A stretch of 45,674 nucleotides of DNA from Cymbomonas tetramitiformis. Lineage: Eukaryota; Chlorophyta; Pyramimonadophyceae; Pyramimonadales; Pyramimonadaceae. A model generated the notes under the pieces. The model had not been told where the DNA came from. It was given only the letters and a program-made list of their open reading frames with translations, and did not search any database. Made by a program: the position numbers and the translations under genes. Each line of letters opens with the position of its first letter. Within the stretch, counting starts at the first letter, position 1. The stretch lies in the NCBI GenBank assembly GCA_001247695.2, contig LGRX02034760.1:1-45674 (forward strand). Direction: 5' to 3'. Shown here one piece after another: positions 1 through 11,576 of the stretch.

Positions 1-233
1 CTTCTTGTCGCGGTCCGCATCATGGCTCGCAAGGTGGCCGCGCTTCTTGCCGCGGTCCGCATCATGGCTCGCAAGGTGGCCGCGCTTCTTGCCGCGGTCC
101 GCATCATGGCTCGCATAGTGGCCGCGCTGCTTGCCGCGGTCCGCATCAGGGCTCGCAAGGTGGCCGCGCTTCTTGCCGCGGTCCGCATCATGGCGCGCAA
201 GGTGGCCGCGCTTCTTGCCGCGGTCCGCATCAT
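1..233. repeat. 42-bp GC-rich tandem repeat
   Basis: About 5.5 copies of a 42-bp unit beginning cttcttgccgcggtccgcat run from the window edge. Because 42 is a multiple of three, the plus frame stays open and would encode a 14-residue repeat (MARKVAALLAAVRI). Units differ by single substitutions, for example a K to I change in unit 3. The frame continues only to 411 without recognisable similarity, so coding is not established. The array may continue to the left of the window. Confidence 0.9.
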
Positions 234-2074
234 GCGCGCATCGGCCAAAGCATATCACAGGTACACAAGGGACACTGTGAGCTCGAGGGTGAGAACACCG
301 CGAGCAACACAAGTGCGCCTTGGTCCAGCGTCAAAGAAGAACGAGGTTGGTCACAAAGGATGTCGGTCGACAGCGGCGGAGTGCAGCGCAGAGGGCAGCG
401 CCAGCAGCTAGAGTCGGGCACGGGCGTATGCTGAGTGAACCCATCGCAACTAAAGATCCCGAGCGTGGAGGATCTCGAGCCTACAACGGGAGCGACATAC
501 CTTTCGCGTCTTGACCTCCTTCTCGACGAAGGAATACCACTCCTGACGAGGCCGACACCAGGAAAAAAAACAGCTCAGAAGGGCGGAGGCGCCACCAGGC
601 AGCGCGCGGCGGACTGCGGAATAGTGCAGGCCGCCGGCGGCGAGAGCCGAGACAACCGGCAGTGTGCACGGCGCCGGCAGAGGGTGGCGCATACGCGGCA
701 GAGCGCGCGGAGCCAGCAGAGATGCGGGAAGAGCGAAGTGGGAGCAGCTCGCCTTGGTTAATAGACCAGACATAGCACGCATAACATTCTGTTGCTCGGA
801 GCTGCCGTCTGAGCCTAGCTGCAAACCCGCGGAGGCGTACTCGGAGCGCTCCGCGTGGCCAATCCGAACCACCTCCACCCGCAGCTCGAACATCGGCAGC
901 CTGTTGCACAACACCGCCACACACGCTCGGCACGTCTGGGGCTCGGCCCCGACCAGAACTCCGCACCAAGCCTATCGGCAAGTGGCCGGTGTAGGAGGCG
1001 CCGTCCACAGCCACTCAACTCGAAAACAGGATCACTTCTGATGGGACGGAAGCGAGGGGGACGTGGGACAGGCCAGAACCAGTTCCCACAGCAACCCGTT
1101 GAACGGAATTATACGGAAAAGCGGGATTCGGCCAGCGCAAAAACACCGCTGAAAACGTTGCGGGGAAAGGGGAGAAAGGAGGAAGCGAGTCCGCACCGTC
1201 GATTCTTGAAGAATAGCTTTAGACGGCTGAAGCTGACTTTCGTTGAGGGCTCTCCATTCGAGAACTGCACAAAAGAGATCGTAGACGACGTGGGGGAGAA
1301 GGGAACCGTGGGGCTCAGGGGGCGGGCTCCAGGAGGGCTCCAAGAAATATCCAACAAAACACATGCCCAGCAGGGTTCAGGGGGCGGGCTCCAGGCACTA
1401 CCAGACAGCTGCCTGCGCGGCGGGCGTGGGGCGTGTGTCCCGACCAACCACCGGCACCACCAGCTTCACGGCAAGCGGCTGGCGGTTAAGTTCGGAGAAA
1501 TAGCAGCTGTATGTATGATTATTGCCGCTTCCCAAGAGCGAGGCTTCCGCGGAGATGCGGAACACGCGAGAGAGCGAGAGCGCGCACCTCCCACTGCTCG
1601 AAGGTGCCAAACTGGGTGGAGTAGAAGCGCATCCGATCAAGCCCGCGGCGGCGCGCCTGAAGAAAGCGGTTTCCCGCCGCACTTGCGCGGAAGCCAATCC
1701 ACTTGGGAGCCTGTGTCACGCCACGCCCGTTGCCCCGTTCCACGAAGGTGTTCAGGATGACATCTCTGCAGAATCCTCGAGAGTAGCGCGCGCGTGCCGA
1801 TCAGCGGGCCCAGGGCTCGGGGCTCGGGCTGAGCCAGGTCAGCGGCGATCGCGGTCTCCGCAACTGATACGGGTTCGTGGGCTACTGACTTTCAGCTCAG
1901 TGCCTTGAGGCATGCTTTCAGCGGTCGACAGCTCTGAACCTGACCCATTTATCTGGGTACCTCTAGTTTGTTGCCCGACAGAAGCCATATGGAAGGAAGC
2001 ACACCAAAAGCGCTGCCGGCAGGGGATCCCCGCATCCGTTTTCGCGTCATTAAATCAAGAGCGGGTTTACTCCT
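234..2074. other. GC-rich region without a recognisable gene
   Basis: Several overlapping open frames occur on both strands, the longest at 855-1760 on the plus strand (301 codons). They have the arginine/proline/serine-rich composition expected of chance frames in GC-rich DNA and no domain motif. A short direct repeat (gggggcgggctccagg) occurs near 1318 and 1377. I see nothing else. Confidence 0.5.
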
Positions 2075-2613
2075 CTAACTAGGCAAGAAAAGTTTTTCTT
2101 CCGACGTGGCAGGAGAGGGGTGTTGCGGGCGGCTGCGTACGTTCTGCACCCTGACGACTTCTAGATGGGTCTTGGTGTCGTTGGTCAAGTCGATGATCGC
2201 CCTGGAAGAGGTCTCTCTTAAGCGAAAGGAGTATGCGACTTCGCCGGGGTGATCCTCCGAGTCGACCTCGACCACCTCGTAAGGGGAGTATGACCCGTCT
2301 TCCCTCTGCGCAACCGAGAAAGGGCGTTGAGATGTGAAGTGCGATTCCGCCAATACAAAAGAATATTCCCGCGAAGGGCAAAGGAAAGATCGTTGGTAGA
2401 TTTATGCAGACTGTGATGCGAAGCGCAGGGAGTCGTGTCCCTTCGGACTTCGGGGTTAGACGAGGGCCGACCGACCTCCACCACACAGGCGATGATGTCG
2501 CCGTCGTCCAGACCAGCTTTCTTCACCTCAGCGAAGGGGGAGCCCGACCCTGCTGGTGGATTAACAGGCTTAATGACTCGAGTTCCATACGCAACTACTT
2601 CGGTTTCTTCCAT
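2075..2613 (-). CDS. possible two-exon gene fragment, unknown function
   Basis: Two adjacent minus-strand frames have protein-like rather than shadow-like composition. The upstream one (Met at 2613, start MEETEVVAYGTRV) follows a CCTCTGCAG acceptor-like site and runs to about 2420. The downstream one (2353-2075) becomes protein-like after a pyrimidine stretch and GCGCAG near 2310. It contains the acidic stretch SPYEVVEVDSEDHPGEVAYS, then a Thr/Val-rich segment. The two could be exons of one small acidic protein, but no convincing donor was found between them. I do not recognise the family. The alternating charged and hydrophobic pattern might be an SH3- or Tudor-like barrel; that is only a guess. 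Confidence 0.3.
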
Positions 2614-4338
2614 TCCAGTCCCTATACCTGCAGAGGAGGTGGGTTGATCCCATTCACAGAGCGAGTGAGGTATCAATGAATAAGAACGGATGATCAAAGT
2701 GAAACTCTTTGAGGTGGGGAAGGGCGGCGTAGGATAGAATAATTTGCGTACCCATTATGGCGTGCCCTGCTCGCACTGCTGCTCGATTGGATCGGATTTC
2801 ACCAGGCGTCGGGCCCGTATGATCGGATTCCAGGTCAGACCCATTTTTGCTTGAGGCCTACACAGAGCAACAAAGCGCAGCTCTGACCAAAAAGGAATAA
2901 AATACCGGCAGAGTAACTGTATGATTACTGAAAAGCAAGGTGATATTCAGCCCACGCAAGTACCTGCAGTGGCGACCCCCTTGAAAGCGCGCTCATGCTG
3001 CAAAAGATTGTGTGTGTCAGCGAGAGCTAGAATTCTAAGGCTACTTGTCCTTAAGATGTAGACGTCAAATCATTTTGTCGAAGCTCTATTAGTTTCTGTA
3101 AAGGCGGTTCACTTACTATAGCTAGAATAACATCTTGTACTGAAGGCCGAACACGCGCAGGAGACAGTTTTCGGCTCTACATGAGCGCACCAAATAGGAT
3201 CGTCCAGGATAGCGTTTGCGGTCTGGTGTGATAATATTTGGAACCGAAAACCGTAGCTAATAGTAGAGCTCTAGAGAGCTAGGATTTCGGTTGCTGTTTA
3301 TATCGGTTATGGGTCCGCTTGGTTGGGCTATGTTTACGGCCATCGCGCGCTTGCTCTCCCACCAAACGCACCGAAGGTGCCTTTATTAATTGCTGTCTAT
3401 CGCCGTGGACGATACGATGAGTATTCGTCATCAATTTGAAATATGATCGGACGGTGCGATCCAATTGATGCTCGCTTACGCCACTTTGGCGGGAGCTTCA
3501 GGAGTTCACTGTTCTCGCGGTCCCCCGTCCGCGCCCGCGCCCACGCCCGCGCCCGCTCAGCTAATTCAAGTGAAATTAAGATTCTAACTACTGGTGGTTT
3601 TTCTGGAGGTGAACAGGTGAGGTCTGGTCTCATCATTGAAACGGTCGGTCCAGATCCCCGGAAAGTACGATCGCGTGACAGTGATCGGTTCAACCTCTTC
3701 CAGAGAGACATGGAGATGGAAAAGAAGTCAGGTCCTCGTATCGACCTGGAGGTAACCTCGAGGGGATATGGAGATCGGATGGTTCATCTCGAGGTCTGCG
3801 AAATATTCCCTGACACATGGGCGGTCGACGTGGCCTGACCTGGCGCCTAACGTAATACAACGTTTTCGCCAGACCTTGAGGTGACCTGGACGTGGAGGTG
3901 AACTACTCTGGAACCCGAGTCTCCGGACCGAAATAGCGCGAATATTACTTAGGGTTTGTAACGCAGATTGAGCTTATGGGCGTCCGGAGACGAGCTCCAC
4001 AATCATCAAGTAACGCAGCCCTCGAATCGAATCGCGGGTAGCCGCGGCTCGTCTAAACTGTCTAAACTCTGGGGACGAGAGGTGAACCGATCGGTTGCTG
4101 TGTACGTGAACGTCCCCACGCTAGGCATGGGGGTTATTGAGAATAACTCCTCGTTCAGTGGTCTGTGCAGTGGTTTGACGTCGAAAACCACTGCACGTGC
4201 AGCGGTTTCATCCCGCATCGCCCCGGTCATGGCAGGCGATCGATCGGGGTCGGCTAATCGGGGCCGTCGGATTCCTCTAACGATTTCAATATTTTATAAT
4301 GATTTACAAAACAAAACACGCATTATTTTGCAAATTCA
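2614..4338. other. intergenic, no gene seen
   Basis: No convincing coding frame. A CCCGCG-type simple run lies near 3525-3557. A 131-codon plus frame (3443-3838) crosses that run and has no recognisable domain. Several AGGT-containing short motifs recur at 3700-3900 without clear periodicity. Confidence 0.5.
4143..4195. repeat. hairpin and inverted copy of a sequence at 25851-25895
   Basis: Positions 4166-4195 form a hairpin with 11-bp arms (tgcagtggttt / aaaccactgca). The 45-bp stretch 4143-4187 is the reverse complement of 25851-25895 with one mismatch. The two lie just outside the two ends of the first PAT-like element. A related string, gttattgagaataac, just before it recurs in reverse at about 34551-34570. 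This looks like a dispersed repeat family. An inverted pair bracketing the element is also possible. Confidence 0.75.
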
Positions 4339-4383
4339 ACCGGTAGATATAAACATCTCACTACAATGAACATATCTACCGGT
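4339..4383. repeat. 12-bp inverted repeat at left end of PAT-like element
   Basis: accggtagatat (4339-4350) and atatctaccggt (4372-4383) are perfect inverted copies separated by 21 bp. They abut the point where the U segment of the PAT-like element begins. The inverted repeat may be a small insertion or the scar that removed the terminal B2 repeat. Confidence 0.7.
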
Positions 4384-4387
4384 CTGG

Positions 4388-4586
4388 TGCCCGATTGTCA
4401 GTTATAAATTAATAACTGACAATACAAAATACTGCAATGCAGGAATAGCACTATATCAAAGAATGTCTACACAAGCAAATATACAGGAAAACTTTAACTA
4501 TGCCGAGTAAGTCAGAATGAGAAGGAACAACAATGCTGAAGAGAAACCCCGAAGGGGAGATATTGCAACGGGAGGGAGGGATGGGA
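4388..4586 (-). repeat. U segment of PAT-like copy 1
   Basis: Homologous to 29031-29229 in copy 2. It contains a 12-bp-arm hairpin (attgtcagttat / ataactgacaat, 4394-4423). It has no counterpart after A1, so it lies between the split repeats A2 and B2. Confidence 0.8.
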
Positions 4587-4741
4587 CTTACGGGCAACAA
4601 ACCAGAGGTCAAAGAGTGGAGCCGCCAACTCCGTTGGCGAGCCCTAAATGCTCCGCTCCCACTAACGTAGATAACCGAAGTTATCTACCGTTGATGTGCC
4701 CCCTCCTACGTCGGTGACCCCTCACCGTTAGATAACTTTCA
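4587..4741 (-). repeat. A2 split direct repeat, PAT-like copy 1
   Basis: 155 bp, nearly identical to A1 (25692-25849; A1 has a 3-bp insertion) and to A2 of copy 2 (29230-29384). It holds inverted motifs such as gtagataaccgaagttatctac. Confidence 0.9.
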
Positions 4742-4742
4742 G

Positions 4743-5015
4743 TTATCTAAGTTAGCTCCGCTCCGCTGAGCTACCCTAGCTACCCCTAGCTACCCCTAGC
4801 TACTAAGACTACTGGAATGATAAGAGCTGAGAGTCCCAATAGGGAGTGTCCAGAGACACTGCCCCCCTTGCCTAAGGCCGAAGCCCTTCAGGCAGCAAGG
4901 TATTGCCTATCCCGTGCCCGCCTAGAAGGGCACAGTCAGGGACCCCGATCTAACTCGGGAGCCTACACCTAACCCACACACTCACAAGTGACGGGTAGGG
5001 AGCCCACTAGTCTGG
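4743..5015 (-). repeat. B1 split direct repeat, PAT-like copy 1
   Basis: 273 bp, matching B1 (29386-29658) and B2 (28758-29030) of copy 2. It contains a short tandem run of ccctagctac near 4775-4803. Confidence 0.9.
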
Positions 5016-5078
5016 AGCTACACAAGATCGGGTATGGATGCAACACCAAAATAATAATTATTGTTAATAAATAACAGG

Positions 5079-5102
5079 GGCCACAGGCTCATGCCTGTGG
5101 CC
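5079..5102. terminator. 10-bp-stem hairpin after the recombinase gene
   Basis: ggccacaggc-tcat-gcctgtggcc sits about 30 bp beyond the recombinase stop on the minus strand. It is conserved at 29722-29745 in copy 2. A role in 3' end formation or in recombination is inference. Confidence 0.6.
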
Positions 5103-5128
5103 GGCCCACTTGGGGCTTCAGGAACAGG

Positions 5129-6395
5129 CTAATTGCCTAGGCATCTAGTAACTGAGAGTCTAGTCTCGGTGTCATCCAGAATGTATCTGTGAGCGCTGGT
5201 TGTCGTATGCCATGCACCGTGTTGCTGGAACAAGCGGAAGTCCACCTGCTTGGCTGCAGTAGTAGCACCGCCGGATCTCAAGGACTGGGTGCCCCACCGA
5301 GTCTGCACCTCTGCTGCAGACAGGCCAGTGGTCCGCTGTAGAAATTTATGGACCACTGCACGGCACTGTGGATACTCCATATGGCGGCCGTTGAGCGGGG
5401 TTGTGTCAGGGTGGAACCTGGCCAGTCTGCCATCCCAGCCTTGGAACAGGTTGACCATACCGGTGAAACCAGCACGGCTAATCAGAGTCTCACACAAGTA
5501 CACGGGGCAAGAAGGGCGGTGTTGCCCCCTAGCAACATACACCACATCTCCAAACCGGAACTGATCATTCTTCCTCTCAATCAGCAGCATCTCCATATGA
5601 GTCTCATAGAACTTAACTCCTATGCTGTAATCTCCGTAGTAAACTACGGAAATTGATTATCGATTTACACCCCAATAAACGCATATTTAGACCCCTTAGA
5701 CACCCCCTGTCAAGGCATTCGATAGCTCAAATTGTAGCTAATGATGCCAAGAAGAACTTGGTTGCAAGCACGAACACGCATGCCTTGATATGTATCTTAC
5801 AAAGTGACGGTGTAGCCGACCATGCTGTAGAAATTCTAAATGCCATAACAGCATAGGAGTTAACCTGAGGGACCCACACAAACTTCATGTCCTTATAGCG
5901 CAAGAACCCCGTCCACATAGTGGACACCATAGCCGCTGAGGTGAGAGCAATAAGAGAGGCGATAGCGGCATCCGGAACATACAGGAGAATACCCGACCGC
6001 AAGACATCGCCCTCCAAGGGTTCCTTCTGGTTTACCAGCCTAAGACCGATACGTCGCTTAGCCGCCTCTCCGATCCCCTTAGCCAAAGGGTGCTTCGTGG
6101 GGATCTCCGACACGGGAACCAGTGCAAGCTCGTGCAAGGTGAACAGGGCGCCCGAAGCTGACTTAACTGAGGCATATGACTTCGCATCCGAGGCCACCAG
6201 CTGGAGAAACAGACACACCGTGATTGGCTCGGCAGGAACCGGCACCCGAGGTGGGGTGCGGGCGGCACAAAAAGCTCGGTACCGCCGTATGACGCTGAGA
6301 TAACTGCCGTCCCACGTGCCAGGGGCTCTAGTAGAGACCATACCTGCCTTCATCCAGCGGAGGAGGGATTGCTCGAGGGGGTCTCGGGGACTCAC
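5129..6395 (-). pseudogene. tyrosine recombinase of PAT-like copy 1, split by a MITE
   Basis: The upstream part (6395 to 5864) and downstream part (5596 to 5129) together match the intact recombinase at 29772-30791. The protein would cut and rejoin the circular DNA intermediate of the retrotransposon. Motifs are the first Arg in GFLRYKDM, the C-terminal QSLRSGGAT and HGAWH boxes, and the Tyr nucleophile in HRYILDD. The histidine of the usual HxxR motif is Gln in both copies. A 243-bp MITE with a TTAA duplication lies at 5617-5859, and stops within it terminate the frame. The first codon at 6395 is GTG. The first in-frame ATG is 42 bp further in. Confidence 0.9.
5617..5859. mobile_element. MITE with TTAA target duplication
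   Basis: The 243-bp insert is absent from the homologous site in copy 2 (around 30261). It begins CTCCTATGCTGT and ends ACAGCATAGGAG, a perfect 12-bp TIR, and is flanked by TTAA at 5613-5616 and 5860-5863. A TTAA duplication suggests mobilisation by a piggyBac-type transposase, but the TIR does not start with the usual CCY, so the superfamily is tentative. A small palindrome (5634-5649) lies near the left end. It has no coding capacity. Confidence 0.88.
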
Positions 6396-6440
6396 TTTCA
6401 GTTGGTCCCAAAGAGCCGTGGCCAGAGCTGCACCTGCACA

Positions 6441-7631
6441 TCACAAAGTCCCGAGGGACCCGTCAATCCTGAGGGCCAACACCCTGAAGGAAGGGGGGCC
6501 GACTGCGGCTTCATTAGCCCTCCCAGCTCCAGGGCGGAAGAGCGGCTCGATCGAGTCGGTGGGGAGCTCACGCCAATCCACTACGAGCGGGGCAAAGTGG
6601 ACACCGTCTGGGCACAGAAGGGGCCACCACTGACGGCCCGTCCAACGAGGGCATATGACCGTAGCACGGGCCCCGTGTCGAATCAAGCATCGGATGAGTT
6701 GGCCCACTAGGCCGAAGGGAGGATTACACCAGTTGTTCTCCTGAAACCAATCGTCATTCAAAAAGCAATTAACATTCTCCGTGCCGGGGCACCACCACCG
6801 GTTGTTAAACATCGGCAGCAAGTGGTTCTTGTCAGTGGCAAAACGGTCAACGGTGTGCTTCCCCCACAAGGCATCTAACACCTCGAACCAGTAAGTAGAC
6901 AACATCCAATCGTCACTGTCATAAATACCAGCCAAATAGTCTGCGTACGAGGAATCCAAGAAACCTCCAGGCGGACACCGTGGTGCACGGTCCACCAGAA
7001 GATCTCCACTGCCAGCTTATGCAGGGGGGCCTTACTGCTGCAACCCTTCATTAGGATCCTCCAAGCCGATTGCGAATCAGTGTGCAAGTGAACTGTGGTG
7101 CCAACAACGAACCGAGCCAGAGATTGCAACGTCTTAAGAATACCAACGAGCTCACGCAGAGTAGAAGACTCAGCTCGCTCCGCCAGGGAGAGGTGGCCTC
7201 TGGCATCGAGCCTCTCTCTAGCACCAAGCGGGGCTAACCAGCCGCCCCAACCAGTAGCGCCGACATCTGTCCAAATCAAGTTACAAAAAGCTCGAACCAC
7301 CAAATCCCAAATAGCAGAGGTGAACCCCTCGGCTCCAGTGTCTGCCCACAACTGCAATTCAGAAATCACTTCAGGAGGCAAAGAGATATAGGCGTCCCAA
7401 CGGGCAGCTGATTCAACAACAAAATACATCTCTCGCGTAAACATAAAGGCAGCCTTGTCAAGTGCCAATCGAAGGGACATCACTTTCCCGGCAATAGAGG
7501 CGAGGGCTCGGACTTTCACGCGGCGGGACTTCAACGCCGCTGCAACGCGAGCCTGAAGCGAATCCCATTTCTGCTGAGGAGCATAGAACAAGCCGCGGAC
7601 GGAGTCGATTCCCATTCCAAGGAAAGCAAGC
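6441..7631 (-). pseudogene. RT/RNase H C-terminal half of PAT-like copy 1
   Basis: This is the 3' half of the RT polyprotein, continuing from 23738-24399 across the copia insertion. It starts with FLGMGIDSVRG and carries the RNase H motif WTDVGATGWGG. It ends in the methyltransferase-like tail with NPPFGLVGQ. Near 6950 a 13-bp deletion relative to copy 2 (ctcattgagtgtt) shifts the frame, so it reads as 7648-6875 then 6995-6441. The stop codon (TGA, 6441-6443) stands in the same frame as the downstream recombinase. The homologous site in copy 2 is TAA. Confidence 0.9.
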
Positions 7632-7925
7632 TGTGAAAACAAACACACAGTGAAGCACTACAAGACAAGGTGCTACGCTCGCATATGTCAACCGTGAAAA
7701 CTGTGAAGCTATACACAAGATAATACGAAGTGTTATAGCTTCCGCCGAAAGAATGTGATGACAGCCCCTAAGGTGTCAGATGTGAAATGACAGATGCTAT
7801 GAACTGTCTGACTACCGAAGTCGATATCGGAGATGGCGTTGATGACAGTGAAGAAGTCATAGTAGTCGAACCGTATCGGTGATGACACAGATGATGATGA
7901 CACTGTCGGCGTGCCAAATCCAGCA
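7632..7925 (-). repeat. 3' LTR of the copia element
   Basis: 294 bp, TG...CA on either strand. It differs from the 5' LTR at two sites: G versus C in the string gaact[g/c]tctg, and T versus C in ggcg[t/c]tgatg. On the coding strand it follows a short purine-rich stretch (GAGGTGGTG) that may serve as polypurine tract. Confidence 0.95.
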
Positions 7926-8540
7926 CACCACCTCGAGTGAGGTGGGCAGACCAGAATGAATACACTCATACCAATCTCCAGTCCAGACCAGAAAGAACCA
8001 CAATCATGCCTGCCAGGGCTGAAAACCCCAAAAAGCTGGACAAAGTCCACACGGTCCTGGCAGGCCTATCAGCTCCCTGTCTCTAGTGCCACTCCTCCAC
8101 CGGGGGAATAGAATGTTGCTGTGCCCTAAGGGTCCGCACACCGCGGTGTCATGCAGCCGGATGCTTCGTCAGGGATATGACAAGGAGTACCCGAAGGCAG
8201 GTCCAGGTCACCCCGTCACCGTCAGACTTACAGACAAAGGAAGATGTAGGGAGGGTCACAGCGGGTGGAGGCAGAGGCTCTCACGTACGAGACAGGTGCC
8301 GGTCACGGGTCCCCGAAGGGTACATAAGGTCGTAGGAGTCAAGGTACGGCATGCAACATTCACATAACAGGTCTTGTGCATGCTTGCTAAACCTCTAGGC
8401 TAACTGTCATTCTATCGGTTGGTTGTTTTCTGCATATATTCTCAAAACCAAATCATAAAGTACCTGCAACAAAGTACCTGCAAAGCACAGTCAGATACAA
8501 ACCCCAAAACAGGACAAAACAGAGGGTACTCACAGTCAGA
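7926..8540 (-). other. 3' untranslated part of the copia element
   Basis: No gene is seen between the RNase H stop and the 3' LTR. The chance plus-strand frame at 8086-8367 has no recognisable similarity. Confidence 0.6.
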
Positions 8541-10313
8541 TCATGCTGCTGCTTTCTGAGTAGGCCTCCATGTCGAAAATCCAAAAGATCTGGCAGCCTG
8601 AATCACTGCCTTTTGCATATCCATGTAGCTGTCAAAGAGCATGTTGAAGTAGGGCACGGTGTTCTTGGTGGGAGGAACCGGCTTGGTGTAGGGGTCAGCC
8701 AAGTTCTTCTCCGAAGGTACCCTCCAGCATATGATCCAGCCCAGTCTGACAAAGTCTCTGAGCATATGGAATCTGACCAGAACATGCTTGATCTTCTGGG
8801 ACAGTGGGATATTTTCAGCAATAGATCTGCATGCATCATTATCCAGGAGAAGAGGAACTGGAAGCTCCAATCTGGGGCAGGTTGCTGAAGCTGGAAGGTA
8901 TTCTGTGCTTCTCATATTCTGATAGTCCACTGGCCTGCGGTCTGATTCTGAATAAATCTCGAGCTCATCTGTCACTGACTTGCCATCAGGCCTGACACCA
9001 CCGACTCCTGTACCCGTAGGTGTAGTGTAATCCAGGAGTTTAGTCAGGAGAGTGCCCGGCTGTAACCCAGGGTAGCTGAATGCAATGTCAGTGGCGACCC
9101 TCTCGGCTTCAGTGATCTCAGAATCAAGTCCAGTAGTAGAGGGTGGCTGTCCCTGAATAGGGTGTTGTATATAGCCGAATATTTCTGTCAGCATAAACAT
9201 GAGAGACACCACCCGCTGAGCTGCAGTAGATGCTGCAACATATTCTGAACCCGTAGAAGATGTTTCTGTGATAGTCTGTCTGACTGTACCATACTGTAGA
9301 ATCATGCCACAGAAGAATATTACCATGCCAGAGTATGATCTAGCTGAGTTTTCCAGGTCTCTGGCAAGGTCAGCATCGGAGTACACAAACAGTGGGAGCA
9401 CCCGTGCTGGCCTCTCAAGGTAATAGAAGGCCATTCTGTAGTGTGCCGTGCAGTCCAGATACTGTGCAATTCTGATAAGAGCCTTCATTGAGTCCTCCGA
9501 GGGACAGGCCACAAACTGTGATAGGTAGATAACTGCATAGTAGATATCTGGCCGTGAAGTCCTGTTGTGCCAGAGCAGAGACCCAAGGATAGACCGATAG
9601 GGCTTTACCAGAGTGAGGTCAGGGTCTGCTGGTTTCGATATCACCAGCTTAGAGTCCATAGGTGTACGGAAGGGTCTCTCCGGTATGTTGTTAGCTGTCA
9701 TAAGGTCCTTAATCTGCCGAGACTGATTGAGGTACACCCCCTGTTCATCACTGTCATCTGAAGGATTGAGGATATAGGACCCAAGTGTTTGGCCTTAAAG
9801 GTCGCTCTGAAAGCTGTCCAGAAGGCCCTCTCAAGGGCCGTGGAACAGGCCATACCAAAGTCATCCACATATACCACACACATAGCCTTAACCGTAGGCG
9901 TGTAGATGAAATAGATACAGGCATCATGTGTAGACTGCCTGAATGACTGTCCCATGTATTTGAAACTGAGCATAAACTGTTTAACCATCCTCTGCCATGA
10001 TGCGCCGGCAATCTTGAGGCCGTACAGCGCATATGAGAGTAATGCATAGCTGTAGCCCTTAAAGGTATAGCCAGAGGGAAACTGAATCCACACGGGGAAC
10101 TCGAGCTTAGCATGCATAAAGGCTTGAGACACATCCAGATGTGACACCACCAGCTGGAATAGAGCTGCAAATATGAATAGCAGTCTGAAAGCTGATATCT
10201 CTGGGGTAGCTGAAGAGGTTTCCCACGGAAGGTAGCCTGTAGTTCTGCTGCCGTCACCAGCCATACGGGCTTTAAATATCTGATAGGGCTTGCCTGCCCC
10301 AATAGGGTCAGGT
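8541..10313 (-). pseudogene. copia reverse transcriptase and RNase H
   Basis: From 10313 the frame gives the typical copia RT pattern KPYQIFKARM, then HLDVSQAFMHAKL with a catalytic Asp, and the YVDDFGM active site (about 9851-9871). Near 9760 a one-base frame change in KHLGPI/YILNPSDD leads into the second frame. That frame carries SRQIKDLM, the RT thumb (LGSLLWHNRTSRPDI) and RNase H with VYSDADLA, SEYVAAST and LLDNDACRSI, ending near NLADPYTK. A spacer of roughly 115 residues separates the SEYVA and DNDAC motifs, which is longer than usual. The N-terminal RT segment lies beyond the TIR insertion at 11371-11570. Confidence 0.9.
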
Positions 10314-10319
10314 TTGAAT

Positions 10320-11364
10320 GGCTACTATCCCGAGATCCTTGTGGGAGGACCTAGAACGCTCTAGATCCTCCCACAAGGATCACTTTTTCAATAATTTATT
10401 TAGGCGCCCCACGACCTTTCTACAAGTCAACACCAAGGAATACTTTCCACATGGGACCTATACTAAGTAGTATGGTGCGTGGTTTGACGAGAATCCATCA
10501 TATATACTCCTAGCTAATGCATTTATAGCATGCCTCAACCAAATTTTGAACTGCTGCGCCTTTTAAAGCTTCAAAAGCGGGGTGTATCTTCCATATTTTT
10601 TTGCCAATCGTATATCGATCCTTTGCCACCATAGACATGATATATCTCAAGGTATGCATGTATATTAATCATGTTTGGGTCAAAATACGACTTGGATAAT
10701 GTATATTGGACACATCACACGAACGCGGTTACATGGGTAAGATATACACATTCCTTAAGTATGGGGATAATTTCGCATTTTGGGCGTGAGTCTTGGTCCA
10801 TTTTAGGCTTTAAGGCTAGATCTTTGCCTTGGTGAGCACTTCAGTACTTTAATATGACTTCAAAGTCTCCTTGGGATTTTTTGGGGATTTTTTGAACGGT
10901 TAGAACTACCGCTAGAGGTTCTAGAATACGATTTTCAGACCCTGATAATGATGGAAATATTGAATTTCGACGGTACTACATCATGGCATGCGCATATGCG
11001 GCGATTAATCCGGCTAGTATGATATTAAAGGGCTTACAAAATTAGTTTTGGTAATATTCTCGAGGGTTAACAACATACGCACCAACCCGAGCTCGTGTAG
11101 CAAGGCCTAGAGTTGTCGGTACCCTAGATCCTTGTGGTAGGATCTAGCATTTTGATTAAAATTCTGTGAAAGCACCCACCCAAACCACGCTAAGATTAAA
11201 GGTCAAACCATCGACATTTCAAGCAAAGAAATGTTATAGATAATTCAAAAGGTTCATAAATATTGCCCAAAAGCATATGCCGGGCCACTATATACGACAT
11301 ACAAGGTCGCCATGCCCATTTGCGCTAGATTCTTGTGGGAGGATCTGGATCAAGGATAGTAGCC
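10320..11364. mobile_element. TIR element 1 (GGCTACTATCC family)
   Basis: A 1,045-bp insertion in the RT gene with 11-bp TIRs GGCTACTATCC / GGATAGTAGCC. The flanks TTGAAT (10314-10319) and ATGAAT (11365-11370) match at 5 of 6 positions, consistent with a 6-bp TSD. Removing it restores the RT frame (MPF to KPDPIGAG). Next to the left TIR is a 48-bp imperfect palindrome (10334-10381) built from gatccttgtgggagga. Further copies of that motif lie near 11122 and 11325. No coding capacity is seen, so it is non-autonomous. Confidence 0.85.
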
Positions 11365-11370
11365 ATGAAT

Positions 11371-11570
11371 GGCATAGACAGTACAAATAGTGTATTAAGG
11401 TACTGTGCACTAGCCGGAGGTGTTCCCAGCTTGAGCTTCTCCTGATTAACCATATCACCAACCTCCTGATCCATAGCTTTTAGCCAGTCTTCAGACTGTG
11501 GTGAGGATAGGGCCTGTTTGACACCGTGAGGTAGCTTAATCTCTGGTGCCGAGACCTCAAGCATATGGGT
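11371..11570 (-). pseudogene. copia RT N-terminal fragment between two insertions
   Basis: The frame reads THMLEVSAPEIKLPHGVKQA then EDWLKAMDQEVGDMVNQEKL, the conserved start of copia RT (W..A...E...L). It joins in frame to 12657 upstream and to 10313 downstream once both TIR elements are removed. Confidence 0.88.
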
Positions 11571-11576
11571 AATAGT

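Noticed and set aside
855..1760. 301-codon plus-strand frame
   Set aside because: GC-rich region with overlapping open frames on both strands, low-information composition and no motif.
5079..5102. Bacterial rho-independent terminator
   Set aside because: The hairpin lacks a U tract and lies in a eukaryotic retroelement. It is listed only as a conserved hairpin.
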